A stretch of 51,126 nt of DNA, from assembly GCA_002171515.1 (NCBI GenBank), contig NHEP01000213.1:1992-53117 (forward strand), written 5' to 3'. This document shows positions 9,259-17,329 of this stretch, in pieces; the stretch's first letter is position 1; each line of letters starts with the position of its first letter. Position numbers and translations under genes: made by a program. Source of the DNA: a bacterium TMED88. Lineage in GTDB: Bacteria > Myxococcota_A > UBA9160 > UBA4427. The notes under the pieces were generated by a model that was given only the letters and a program-made list of their open reading frames with translations, was not told where the DNA came from and did not search any database.

Positions 9259-9465
9259 GAAATTATCAATAAAGATCGTGCCACCTTTGCGGATGTGAAC
9301 AGTCCCCCGTCGGGTTACATGTTCGAGACTTGGTGGACCAGAAGTAGTACCTGTTGGGCCACATTCCCACCAGAAGATATATTAAATATTAGTATCGGAA
9401 AACAAGAACATGAAAATACAAAAATTAAAAAAAAAATTAAAATATATAGAAACTGCATTTTATAA
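9259..9465 (+). other. In-frame open extension after the sialyltransferase stop
   Basis: After the TGA at 9256-9258 the same frame stays open for 68 codons to TAA 9463-9465, with a Trp/Cys-containing stretch (FETWWTRSSTCWATFPPED) and no ATG that would make a sizeable protein. The opposite strand is also open here, with a GPTGTTSGPPSLEH-type reading. Bases 9275-9390 are visibly richer in GC than the flanks. It may be a gene remnant, a readthrough tail or chance. The rest of the 9259-9709 spacer holds repeats. Confidence 0.3.
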
Positions 9466-9535
9466 TATTAATGGAAAGACTAAATACCGGGTAATGGTAT
9501 TTATTTTAACCCCATTTTAAACAATTACCCGATTT

Positions 9536-9650
9536 AATAGTACTACTACAAAAATACCTTATTAACTAATAGTACTACTACAAAAATACCTTATTAACTA
9601 ATAGTACTACTACAAAACCAACCTTATTTAACTATAGTACTACTATACGT
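9536..9650 (+). repeat. Tandem AGTACTACTACAAAAATACCTTATT repeats
   Basis: Three to four copies of a ~34-bp unit containing AGTACTACTACAAAAATACC then TTATTAACTAAT lie between two co-directional genes. Related units occur at 7771, 15471-15660, 21345-21485 (inverted) and 24695-24755. Confidence 0.8.
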
Positions 9651-9709
9651 AAAATACTATAACTATATAAAATACTATAACTATATATTCGACATCTAAT
9701 ATACACAAG

Positions 9710-10354
9710 ATGAGAGTGTTATTATTATTATTATTATTTCTACCCGTTCATGCCAATAATGTGACGTGTGCTGAAATGCGCACCATATACATGCAAAGTA
9801 ATTGTTGTGCGAACAACGGCAACGCAGAATGCCTTCAAGCGATACCAGATTGTGGTGGTTGCACAGATAACAGTAAAGCAACGGAAACAGAGTGTTTATC
9901 ACCTGAAGACGTAACTAGTGGCGCACCGCTTGCATCAACCAATGTTAATTATTTAACAAAGTCGGAATGTATGCAATTTTTTAGTGGTTCTCCATTTACG
10001 GTAACGGGTATAAATGGTAACAGCGTTGACCCACATGGATGTTTCAGAAAAACTTCCGATACACAACGAAAAGGCTACTTTAATGAAGACACTGGTGGCT
10101 CAGGTGTATGCATTGCCAATAAACCATGTATCCAAAAATCAGCCAATGCCTGGTCTGGGTCAACACCCGTAGAAGCTGGAGAGGTGTGCGTAGATGCAAA
10201 CAATAAAATTGTTGTGAAAGGGTTGTCTGATGCATTTGATTTTAGCAATGCAAATCATATAAAATTGAAGAAAAGTATTATACCTGACGCCAATAACGCA
10301 TACGATTTCGGTAATGCTGAGTACAAAATTAGAGATATTTACGAAGCTGATTGA
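9710..10354 (+). CDS. Secreted fibre-like protein with CC/IP module (214 aa)
   Basis: A signal peptide (residues 1-15, poly-Leu core) is followed by a Cys-rich N-terminal module, C..MRTIY.QSNCC....AECLQAIP. The protein at 32086 shares it (C..LQYIW.QADCC....VPCLSSIP). The last 25 residues (SIIPDANNAYDFGNAEYK then IRDIY) match the repetitive fibre pattern found before endosialidase chaperone domains in phage and giant-virus fibre proteins. Here the protein ends at that motif with no S74 chaperone. Probably a virion surface or secreted protein. A TATATA stretch about 25 bp before the ATG fits the promoter type seen for other structural-looking genes. Confidence 0.7.
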   Translation: MRVLLLLLLFLPVHANNVTCAEMRTIYMQSNCCANNGNAECLQAIPDCGGCTDNSKATETECLSPEDVTSGAPLASTNVNYLTKSECMQFFSGSPFTVTGINGNSVDPHGCFRKTSDTQRKGYFNEDTGGSGVCIANKPCIQKSANAWSGSTPVEAGEVCVDANNKIVVKGLSDAFDFSNANHIKLKKSIIPDANNAYDFGNAEYKIRDIYEAD

Positions 10355-10465
10355 TAGGTGAGACATACTTTAAAATACTTTAAAATACTTTAACATAATT
10401 TTATAAATGAATGATTGTTGTTTCTACTACTATGAAATGAATAGACACCATGGAAATTGGTTTGT

Positions 10466-10780
10466 TTAATAACCACCAATTGCTTCTGCTAAAGATTGAA
10501 AGACGGTACCATCTGTAATTTTGTCTTCAGGATATACTTTGTTGTATTTATCAACTGAAAGCTCTTCGTCAATACGCTCTCCGTCATAAATAAAACGCAA
10601 TGCACTCTTTTGTACGCCAAGGCATTTTGCATATGCAATAAACATACTTTTAAAACTTTTATCTTGATCTAAAACAAACGTGTATTGCGTGCCTGTTTGG
10701 TCTTCGATGATAATAGAAGTTTTTAGTTTTTCAACTTTTTCAGTTTTAAGTTGAATTGGCTCTTGAACAACAGTATTCAT
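10466..10780 (-). CDS. SUMO-like modifier precursor (104 aa)
   Basis: Residues 20-101 match the SUMO beta-grasp fold: TSIIIEDQTGTQYTF (beta1-beta2), an AYAKCLGVQKSALRF helix-strand matching the SUMO Y-C-x-R-x-G-V....LRF pattern, then IYDGERI (like FEGQRI) and a DKITDGTVFQ strand. It ends Gly102-Gly103-Tyr104, so a protease must remove one residue to expose the conjugatable di-glycine, as in SUMO precursors. The tail holds LKTE (11-14), a psi-K-x-E SUMOylation site like that of SUMO-2/3. The length is about that of Smt3 and SUMO. A Ubc9-type E2 lies at 28206. It probably modifies host or viral nuclear proteins. The leader is long and A-rich. Confidence 0.85.
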   Translation of the reverse strand: MNTVVQEPIQLKTEKVEKLKTSIIIEDQTGTQYTFVLDQDKSFKSMFIAYAKCLGVQKSALRFIYDGERIDEELSVDKYNKVYPEDKITDGTVFQSLAEAIGGY

Positions 10781-10980
10781 TTTATTTGTTTCTTTTCGTA
10801 GTTTATTTCGTCTTTATATTGTTTTGTTTTTGTTCCTTTTTAGTTTCTTTTCTATATATCTATTTGTGTTTAGTTTATTTATATTTACTTTATTTATATT
10901 TAGTTTATTTTCGTTTAGTTTATTTATATTTAGTTTATATTAGTTTTCGGTCGAGGTCATTATTGCCGAATCACTTTTTC
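10781..10980 (-). promoter_or_regulatory. A-rich leader/promoter of the SUMO-like gene
   Basis: On the minus strand this spacer reads as repeated AAACTAAATATAAATAAA and AACAAAAACAAAACAA stretches immediately before the SUMO ATG. The style matches the leaders of the Ubc9-like (28080-28205), F-box-like (28830-28933) and 40281 genes. No gene is seen. Confidence 0.45.
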
Positions 10981-10996
10981 GGTAGTTATTGTACTA

Positions 10997-11188
10997 CTAT
11001 TTTGGATAGCCTATATTCTGTAGTAATACTATTTTGGATAGCCTATATTCTGTAGTAATACTATTTTGGATAGCCTATATTTTGTAGTAATACTATTTTG
11101 GATAGCCTATATTTTGTAGTACTACTATTTTGGATAGCCTATATTCTGTAGTAATACTATTTTGGATAGCCTATATTCTGTAGTAATA
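10997..11188 (-). repeat. 32-bp tandem repeat, 6 copies
   Basis: Six consecutive copies of a 32-bp unit (CTATTTTGGATAGCC, then TATATTCTGTAGTAATA) are nearly identical, with only C/T and A/C changes. The array fills the gap between the leader of the SUMO-like gene and the end of the 11218 gene, both on the minus strand. The period is about three helical turns, so each copy shows the same face. Confidence 0.9.
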
Positions 11189-11217
11189 CTATGTATATCT
11201 TTTCATTTTTTGTAGGT

Positions 11218-11760
11218 TTAAAATTTTAAATTCATTATGGCCATATCTTGTTCCAGTGCCTCTAATTGGAGAACATAATACTCTAAGTTAGATAAATATC
11301 CTTGACTATATCCTTTCAAAACGTTCTTCCATTTCTCTAACCATTCCTCCTCTGCCTTAAACGTGTTGCATACCTTTACCGTGCTCGCTAAGCTAGCAAT
11401 CGGTGGGAATATACCTCCAAATTTCTCACCGGGGCAGATTGGTTCGTCCTTTCGCTGCTTGACACAGTGCCATTTCCCATTGTTAGATTTTATCCAACAC
11501 CACTCATCATAATAGATATCTTTTTTATAATTTTCAAATATTGTTTTGACTAAATTTGGTAAGCGTTTATCTTTTGAGGCTTTTGCAGCTCGTATAATGT
11601 TATCTTTGTTAAAATAATGCATTTGCATTTGCGCCAACTGTTGCGATACGTAATATTTTGCACCAGAAAAAAAAGATAAATTTGACAAATAGGTCCAAGC
11701 AACGCCTACGGCCGCAAAGCCAGCAACAATATATGAATTCATATCATCACCACTTCCCAT
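11218..11760 (-). CDS. Hypothetical protein with N-terminal membrane segment (180 aa)
   Basis: Residues 8-30 are hydrophobic (SYIVAGFAAVGVAWTYL), suggesting a membrane anchor near the N-terminus. The remainder is a soluble, helical, charged domain with four Cys (YYDEWCWIK, WHCVK, EPICPGE, VKVCNTF) that could form disulfides. No family is recognised. An AT-rich TATAATATATAA stretch precedes the ATG closely. The downstream neighbour on the same strand is the SET-like protein, whose stop lies 33 bp upstream of this start. Confidence 0.7.
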   Translation of the reverse strand: MGSGDDMNSYIVAGFAAVGVAWTYLSNLSFFSGAKYYVSQQLAQMQMHYFNKDNIIRAAKASKDKRLPNLVKTIFENYKKDIYYDEWCWIKSNNGKWHCVKQRKDEPICPGEKFGGIFPPIASLASTVKVCNTFKAEEEWLEKWKNVLKGYSQGYLSNLEYYVLQLEALEQDMAIMNLKF

Positions 11761-11793
11761 TCATTATATATTATAATATTTTATTAAACGTTT

Positions 11794-13893
11794 TTACAAT
11801 TCTACCACTTCCTGTATTACCATACTTGACGCGTTTTTTAATACTTTAATTTCACTGAACCTGATTGACATTCCTTCTGAAAGTTTGTTTTCTTTCCATT
11901 TTAACGCGAAACTACTATTTGTTTCCGTTTTCCTTTTTTTGCTTTTTAATTTCTTATAGATAGTAAATATAACACCAATGCTATCGCTTTTACGCATTGT
12001 AAATCTCCATTTGCCACCACTTGCGCGATTAATTCCAATTAAAATTAAATTATTTTCCAGAAACGATTGTCTATTTCTCTTTAATAATTTTACTGTGTTA
12101 TCTGTTTCCTCCAATTTTCTTTTTAAACCACGTCGTTCCTTTTCAGCAGCGTCATATAGTCTCTTGTAATCTGGCATGTTAACGGTCGTTGTTGTTGTTG
12201 TGAGTGCTTGCCCTGACTCAGCTACTACCTTTGCTAACGCCATCAAACCACAATGTTTAGTAACAAAACTAGGCTTCAACATATGCTCCACTGGGACCTT
12301 CTCCTTTCGTTTCACAGATTCTATGATACGTTTTGCACATGCCTCTGACACATACATTGGAAATTCAGGCTCATTCTCTCCATATATCCAACGATCCTTC
12401 TCAAAATACCAATTAATAGCAACACCTGTGGTTCCATTTTCCATGCAATTTACCGGGTCTATCATCTTTCCCAATCGATGTTTGTTTCCATTTGCATCGA
12501 TGCCGTGTAAACAATGTTTTGCTCCATAAAATTCGTAATTAGGATCAATACATATGCCTTCAACATTCACTAAGCGTATCATTCCTCCTGTGACACGAGT
12601 GATTAAATAAGAGCAAAATGCTTCTTGTTGATCATCAATGTAAACAGAAATCACTGCGTTTACTTTTACCATTCTCAAATCACCTATTGTTTCTTTTTTT
12701 TTCTCTTTCTTCAAATATACGTGGATGTAAGGTAAGTCAACATTCAATTCAATTAATTGCTGGAAATAGAACGTAAGGAAAGCATCCCCTGGGCGTGGAG
12801 TAAATTGTTTAATCTTCTCCACGACGATTTCAATACATGTTCGCAACATATGCTTTTTGATCTCAAAGGCACTGTGAAGCAACCAAACACACCCAGCCAA
12901 ACCAACTTTCAAATCGTTTGGATTGTAATATGCTCGAAGGTTCTTTAATCCATGTTCTTCCTTTTCCTTTACTGGAGCAAAAAAACCAACATTCGAATAA
13001 TTTAAATAAAAAGGTTCGTGACAGAGAACTTCTTTCGTCGTATATAACGATACACGTTCAGCGGAAAATTTCATTTCCATATTTGCCTCTTCGTCCGTCC
13101 CATTATATTTTTGTTGAAATGGATCGTTCACAAAAAGAGCAGGATCGTTGATCAATGTTACTTCATCAGCGACAGCAGTCATTGGACAATATGTAAGTTG
13201 CATTTGTTGTAATACGGCTTCATTATTTATTACAAAATCTTCCTTCTCGTCAATTTTATTAAAACAAGGGATATTAAATTTGGGTATTAATTTCTGCCAA
13301 CTTGACTTCAATGCATTGCAAATAACTTCCGCACTGTTAACATATTCGAATTTATTATAGGTGCTCTTGATCTTCCCTGTATATTTGCTACCACGCTTCG
13401 ATGTAAAGAAGGAAGCAACATTGCCACCACGATCCGATACAGGAAGTGGCATAACATATTCACCATATTTTTCCACGGTTAAACCCGCAATAATATCCAA
13501 AATCGACGTAGAAAGTACACCTTTTTTTCCCTTCAATACCGCTGAAATTTTTGGTATGTAATGTATTTTACTACCTTTTCCAACATCAATACAAGCAAAT
13601 AAACCATTCCCTAATTCCTCGTTGATATATTTTTTATAACATACCGGCGTCGTTCCTTCATAATATATTTCAACTGCAGGTATATTGAAAGTTTTTAACC
13701 TTTCATTAATTATGTCAAGCGCCGGGCTTGAGTGTGGAAGATAGTCAATCACCTCTTCCAATACAACGTCTAAAAGATGTAAAGTTTCTGCTTTTTCTAT
13801 TTTTTTCAAAATATCAACCTTCTCATCTTCATACTTTTGCAACGTGACTTCATGTCTTACGTTCTTTTTAATATTCATTTGCGTAGTATGCAT
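11794..13893 (-). CDS. SET-domain-like protein (699 aa)
   Basis: Residues 90-310 resemble a divergent SET lysine methyltransferase. GNGLFACIDVGKGSKIHYIP matches the SET-N motif (G-x-G-L-F-A...I..G..I..Y). ALFVNDPFQQ...NMEMKF at about 255-280 matches the NDP...N.E.. version of the NHxCxPN region. VSLYTTKEVLCHEPFYLNY at 285-303 matches the closing T..DI..GEEL...Y. The conserved H of NH is absent, so activity is uncertain. A poly-Thr patch (about 572-577) is followed by a coiled coil (580-615) and a basic C-terminus. Viral SET proteins can methylate histones. Divergence makes this a fold-level call. Confidence 0.45.
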   Translation of the reverse strand: MHTTQMNIKKNVRHEVTLQKYEDEKVDILKKIEKAETLHLLDVVLEEVIDYLPHSSPALDIINERLKTFNIPAVEIYYEGTTPVCYKKYINEELGNGLFACIDVGKGSKIHYIPKISAVLKGKKGVLSTSILDIIAGLTVEKYGEYVMPLPVSDRGGNVASFFTSKRGSKYTGKIKSTYNKFEYVNSAEVICNALKSSWQKLIPKFNIPCFNKIDEKEDFVINNEAVLQQMQLTYCPMTAVADEVTLINDPALFVNDPFQQKYNGTDEEANMEMKFSAERVSLYTTKEVLCHEPFYLNYSNVGFFAPVKEKEEHGLKNLRAYYNPNDLKVGLAGCVWLLHSAFEIKKHMLRTCIEIVVEKIKQFTPRPGDAFLTFYFQQLIELNVDLPYIHVYLKKEKKKETIGDLRMVKVNAVISVYIDDQQEAFCSYLITRVTGGMIRLVNVEGICIDPNYEFYGAKHCLHGIDANGNKHRLGKMIDPVNCMENGTTGVAINWYFEKDRWIYGENEPEFPMYVSEACAKRIIESVKRKEKVPVEHMLKPSFVTKHCGLMALAKVVAESGQALTTTTTTVNMPDYKRLYDAAEKERRGLKRKLEETDNTVKLLKRNRQSFLENNLILIGINRASGGKWRFTMRKSDSIGVIFTIYKKLKSKKRKTETNSSFALKWKENKLSEGMSIRFSEIKVLKNASSMVIQEVVEL

Positions 13894-14223
13894 GTTTTCT
13901 TTATTTTTTTTGTTTTTATATTATTTTCTTTTTTACAGTAACTTCGTTTTTGTATTTACTTGTATTTGTCTTCTTTCTTCTTCTATATTTTTTTTCATAT
14001 TAAATCTACAACAATATTTATTTATATATATATATATATGTTTCTATGTTTTACCTATGGTAATACTATGTATGAAACAATGATTCATTTTTACTTGTCA
14101 TTTTTTTCTTACCATTTTTGGTAATCCCGTAGTTTTTTTCGTAATGCTATTTCTATATTATAATAGTAAATATATGCTATTTTTTATAATTTTATACATA
14201 TAGGAAAAATATCCTTTTTTTGT

Positions 14224-14549
14224 AAGTGATTATTGGAGAGCAATGTATGTTAAATAGTTGTTATATCTCAATGCACAATGGATAACACTAATTTCCGAAA
14301 GGAGTTAGTAGGTAGTTAACTACGTCGTAATCTAGGAAGCCTTCTTCCGCTACCAAAATAAAAAGAATGTTATACTTTAGTAATTTACTTTAGCTGGTCG
14401 TAGCACACACTCGTCCCGTGAGTGATATTTCCTGCGAAATATTAGTAAGGGTTGGTTTACCCGATTGATTGTATTGAAACACTTTGATGCTACCTATCAC
14501 GACGCCTATGTCACTGATCCTAGATGGAGGCGCCTTTAATCACTTTTTT
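14224..14549 (+). ncRNA. Candidate structured non-coding RNA (~326 nt)
   Basis: A 9-bp perfect closing helix joins AAGTGATTA (14224-14232) to TAATCACTT (14537-14545), which runs into a T6 tract (14544-14549) like a pol III terminator. Inside are several hairpins: ACTAA/TTAGT enclosing a TCC-GAAA-GGA tetraloop (14287-14309), GGAAG-CCTT-CTTCC (14335-14348), CACTC/GAGTG (14408-14424), ATATTT/AAATAT (14425-14442) and GGGT/ACCC (14449-14462). The last three are enclosed by GTAGCA/TGCTAC (14400-14405 with 14488-14493). CGTCGT (14323) can pair with ACGACG (14499). There is no open frame, and the base content is richer in GC than the flanks. I cannot match it to RNase P, SRP or another known RNA. The strand is inferred from the T tract. 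The rest of 13894-14624 shows nothing else. Confidence 0.55.
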
Positions 14550-14624
14550 ACAATAGATATACTTATATTTTAGTTTGTTTTTTTTATAATATGTATATAT
14601 TTAAAACATATAATTAACAAGACA

Positions 14625-15065
14625 ATGGAAGGAATGAGTAGTAACAATACTCAGAATGACAGATTATATTACACAGCATCCGGATTCATCAATGATGTCA
14701 ACAATTTAACTGTAGGTAAAATAAGTGCGGAGGAGGCGAAAAGGAGGGAACAAATATCTCAACAGAAAAGAATAGAGGCATTTGAAAAAAGCAAAAAGAT
14801 TAATCGGCCAGCTTACGATAAAAAGCTTTTGAATAGATCAAGAGCAGCTGAGAAGAAGAAACAAGAAGCTGAGGCTGAGAAGAAGAAACAAGAAGCTGAG
14901 GCGGAGAAGAAGAAACAAGAAGCTGAGGCGGAGAAGAAGAAACAAGAAGCTGAGGCGGAGAAGAAGAAACAAGAAGCTGAGGCTGAGAAGAAGAAACGAT
15001 ACGATAGAAACCTAAAGAAGTTTGAGAAAATGGCAGATCGTAGAGGTAAAACTTTAAAATTTTAA
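14625..15065 (+). CDS. Coiled-coil protein with 24-bp coding repeats (146 aa)
   Basis: Residues 35-140 form a long, highly charged alpha-helix. Residues 82-125 hold about five and a half copies of the eight-residue unit KKKQEAEA, encoded by a near-identical 24-bp DNA repeat (about 14872-14995). The nucleotide identity suggests recent expansion, so copy number may vary between isolates. The N-terminal 30 residues are polar. It resembles TolA-like helical rods and is probably a structural or scaffolding protein. A TATATATTT box lies ~35 bp before the ATG. Confidence 0.75.
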   Translation: MEGMSSNNTQNDRLYYTASGFINDVNNLTVGKISAEEAKRREQISQQKRIEAFEKSKKINRPAYDKKLLNRSRAAEKKKQEAEAEKKKQEAEAEKKKQEAEAEKKKQEAEAEKKKQEAEAEKKKRYDRNLKKFEKMADRRGKTLKF

Positions 15066-15074
15066 TTTACGCCA

Positions 15075-15470
15075 CTACGTTTTACAATTTTCTAAATAGC
15101 GAAGCGCTCTTTTTAAACCTTCAATAGAATCTCCTAAATTTCCAATAGCTGTATTACACTGATAACACAACCATCCTCTAAATTGATTTGTATCGTGGTC
15201 GTGGTCAAAAATCAATTTCTCTGTTTTTTTATTACAATTGTGGCATGGCTTTCCTATTGGTGGCCTTTTCATGTTTAAAGTTTTCATAAGTTTCTGTGAT
15301 GCGGAAGAGTGTGCCTTACCGCCTTTCCGTCTACATGTTTTACATTCACTCCGATAAACGACTGGATACGTCTTTCCATTAATTACTTTTTCAGACGAGC
15401 ATTTGTGAAATTGTGTTGTTATATTTTTATACCTCGAACAAATACGACATTTTTTTGTGTGTTTGACCAT
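15075..15470 (-). CDS. Endonuclease VII-like HNH nuclease (131 aa)
   Basis: The C-terminal half matches the recombination endonuclease VII family: CHNC (76-79), LIFDHDHDTNQFRGWLC with the catalytic DHDH at 89-92, then CYQCN (102-106), AIGNLGD and a final GLKRALRYL helix. Four Cys bind one zinc. The N-terminal half holds CRIC (8-11) and CKTC (43-46), probably a second zinc knot typical of phage and algal-virus versions. Family members cut branched DNA or act as free-standing homing endonucleases. The gene ends 9 bp from the convergent coiled-coil gene and is followed upstream by dispersed intergenic repeats. Confidence 0.82.
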   Translation of the reverse strand: MVKHTKKCRICSRYKNITTQFHKCSSEKVINGKTYPVVYRSECKTCRRKGGKAHSSASQKLMKTLNMKRPPIGKPCHNCNKKTEKLIFDHDHDTNQFRGWLCYQCNTAIGNLGDSIEGLKRALRYLENCKT

Positions 15471-15660
15471 AGCACTACTACAAAAATGGTATTTAAAAAA
15501 AATAGTATGACTAAAAAAATACCTTATTAAAAAATAGTATGACTAGGAAAATATGGTATTTAAAAATAGTATGACTAAAAAAACTACCTTATTAAATGAC
15601 TAAAATACTATAAAATATGATAGATTAAACCTAGTACTACTACAGTAAACCTTATTCAAA
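15471..15660 (-). repeat. Cluster of AGTATGACTA / ACCTTATT repeats
   Basis: Repeated units of ATAGTATGACTAAAAAA alternating with TACCTTATTAAA, bounded by AGCACTACTAC and TAGTACTACTAC ends, fill the gap between two minus-strand genes. It belongs to the same dispersed family as 9536-9650 and 21345-21485. Confidence 0.7.
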
Positions 15661-15700
15661 TGATTGAAATACTATTTTGTATTTATCATATTTTATAGTA

Positions 15701-15970
15701 TTACGACCGAAATCGGTGTCTTTGTCGTTGTTTTATTTTCCATGGCCTTACATATGTATAAACGCCATTGGCATAATACTCTAGGAAAAAACTTGCTCCG
15801 TTTACACGAAAGTCAGGCACGGCTCCTTGCACGTGCGATACACGGCACAGTGGGCATAGGTGGTCGTACTTTAGTTTCTTGTGGTGGCATTCAAGGCACC
15901 AGCTATGCGCACACGGGCCAATAAATCTTTTTTTATTTAGCATATCATCTAAACAAATAGGACATTCCAT
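15701..15970 (-). CDS. RING finger protein (C3HC4, 89 aa)
   Basis: The RING begins immediately: Cys3-x2-Cys6, Cys20-x-His22-x2-Cys25-x2-Cys28, Cys39-x2-Cys42, a complete C3HC4 set with Pro40 before the last Cys as in active E3 ligases. The tail (45-89) has no clear domain. I chose the ATG at 15968-15970 because it places the RING at the N-terminus, as in many viral E3s, and leaves 27 bp to the divergent ATG at 15998. A longer frame to 16036 would overlap that gene. It probably acts as a ubiquitin (or SUMO-targeted) E3 with host E2 enzymes. Confidence 0.8.
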   Translation of the reverse strand: MECPICLDDMLNKKRFIGPCAHSWCLECHHKKLKYDHLCPLCRVSHVQGAVPDFRVNGASFFLEYYANGVYTYVRPWKIKQRQRHRFRS

Positions 15971-15997
15971 GTTGAAATAATTTCTACCAGTCTTTAT

Positions 15998-16873
15998 ATG
16001 GACATTCGAGGAAAAAAAAGAAAAAAATGCATGCATGTCAGCGTGGCCTCAGCATTGGACACAACTGCATTCGAACAATACTTGTTAAATCCAATCGTGG
16101 TAGCGGCACACCAGTGTTTTAGCAAAAGTAGCGACAATATATTTGTAAAGCACGGAATCGTGGACACGAATTATTATGGCATACCATTGGCAATGGAAGT
16201 GGTACAAGAAGAGATAGAAAAAGATAGGATCATTTCTGCCGAGGAAACGGATCCATATCACATTTTAAGACAGTTAGCATTTTATAAAAAGTGTAAGGAG
16301 ATAAAATTGGATTCAGCTAGATATCTTTATGCAACAATGTTGGCCGAACAATTATCCACGGTGACGGAGCCAACCTCCATCGCAAAACCTGCCGCCAATA
16401 AGAATTGTAATTGTTATTATAAAAAAATAGACTGGGTTTTAGACATTCATGGGCATCGAGTGAAAGGTTCCAGTAATTGTTTGGTTAGCCTTCAAACTAT
16501 ACGAAAAGGTGAGGTTTTAATCTATAAACAATGCAAAGAAGAACAATTGAAAACAAGAACAAAAATAATAGAAAACTTTCCAATTGTGTTCAAGCTTAGT
16601 AATGGGCAATGGCGGTGTCCAAAAAATGTTATGGATGTTCCTGTTTACCTTGACGGACAATTGACCAATTTTATGGAAGTTAAAGATAAGGAGGGGCCCT
16701 ATGGCCTATGCTTCGGTGACATAAACCATATTAGGTTCAAATCAGTCAAGGCTTTACAGGATTCATACTTTGACAGTGAAGCACCGCAAGTGCCAAAACG
16801 CGTCGTCCATATTAAATTTCAAACGAAAACGGGATTGTATAAGATAGTGAAAATAGTAAATCCGAATATATAA
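15998..16873 (+). CDS. Hypothetical protein (291 aa)
   Basis: The N-terminus is strongly basic (RGKKRKKCMH). The central region around residue 140 has a CNCYYKK cluster, and residues 150-180 (HGHRVKGSSN then CLVSLQTIRKGEVLI) faintly resemble the start of a SET domain, but no NHxC or GEEL-type motifs follow, so I do not assign it. No membrane segment is seen. It is divergent to the RING gene with 27 bp between start codons, so their promoters must overlap. Confidence 0.72.
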   Translation: MDIRGKKRKKCMHVSVASALDTTAFEQYLLNPIVVAAHQCFSKSSDNIFVKHGIVDTNYYGIPLAMEVVQEEIEKDRIISAEETDPYHILRQLAFYKKCKEIKLDSARYLYATMLAEQLSTVTEPTSIAKPAANKNCNCYYKKIDWVLDIHGHRVKGSSNCLVSLQTIRKGEVLIYKQCKEEQLKTRTKIIENFPIVFKLSNGQWRCPKNVMDVPVYLDGQLTNFMEVKDKEGPYGLCFGDINHIRFKSVKALQDSYFDSEAPQVPKRVVHIKFQTKTGLYKIVKIVNPNI

Positions 16874-16901
16874 GTTGATATTATATATTATATATTATAT
16901 T

Positions 16902-17324
16902 ATGAACGGGCGCTCTCTCCTTTTTATGTTTATTGCTGTATTGATTGTCGCTTCCTTTTTATTGTCCTACCTCAGTTATAATGAGGTGCAACATTGCGAC
17001 AAAATTATATTTTCTTTAGCGTCTCCGATATTAATTATTGTTTCGTTTGTACCACCAATGTTTTACAAGGTGGTCGATCGTCCTTTACGATCTTATGTTT
17101 CACTCCTACATTTATTTGTTGCTTTATGTGCTACTGTCATCTCCGCTTTTTTCTATGCTGAAACGTTCCACCTTCGCGAATTGTGCCAACAGAATGACAT
17201 AGCCACAACGTATCAATTAATTGCCGTCATTTGCTTTAATGCTGCTACCATTTTAGGGCACCAAATTAAAGCTAAAACTCCATATACCGAGTTAGATACC
17301 GAGTTAGACAGGTCTGATTTATAA
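16902..17324 (+). CDS. Four-pass membrane protein (140 aa)
   Basis: Four hydrophobic segments are visible at about residues 5-25, 38-56, 67-87 and 105-125. The C-terminus has a polar repeat (PYTELDTELDRSDL). I start at the ATG at 16902, preceded by a pure TATATTATAT stretch, rather than an upstream TTG codon in the same frame. It resembles small tetraspan proteins of viral membranes. No catalytic motif is visible. Its stop is only 5 bp from the stop of the convergent 1232-aa gene. Confidence 0.7.
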   Translation: MNGRSLLFMFIAVLIVASFLLSYLSYNEVQHCDKIIFSLASPILIIVSFVPPMFYKVVDRPLRSYVSLLHLFVALCATVISAFFYAETFHLRELCQQNDIATTYQLIAVICFNAATILGHQIKAKTPYTELDTELDRSDL

Positions 17325-17329
17325 AATTA

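Noticed and set aside
14224-14549. RNase P or SRP RNA identity
   Set aside because: I could not find the CR-I/CR-V segments of RNase P or the SRP GGAG/GNAR helix 8 pattern in the right context, so it is left as an unassigned structured RNA.
15971-16036. Longer start for the RING protein at 15701-15970
   Set aside because: It would overlap the divergent gene starting at 15998 and adds only a Phe/Ser-rich segment. The ATG at 15970 places the RING at the N-terminus.
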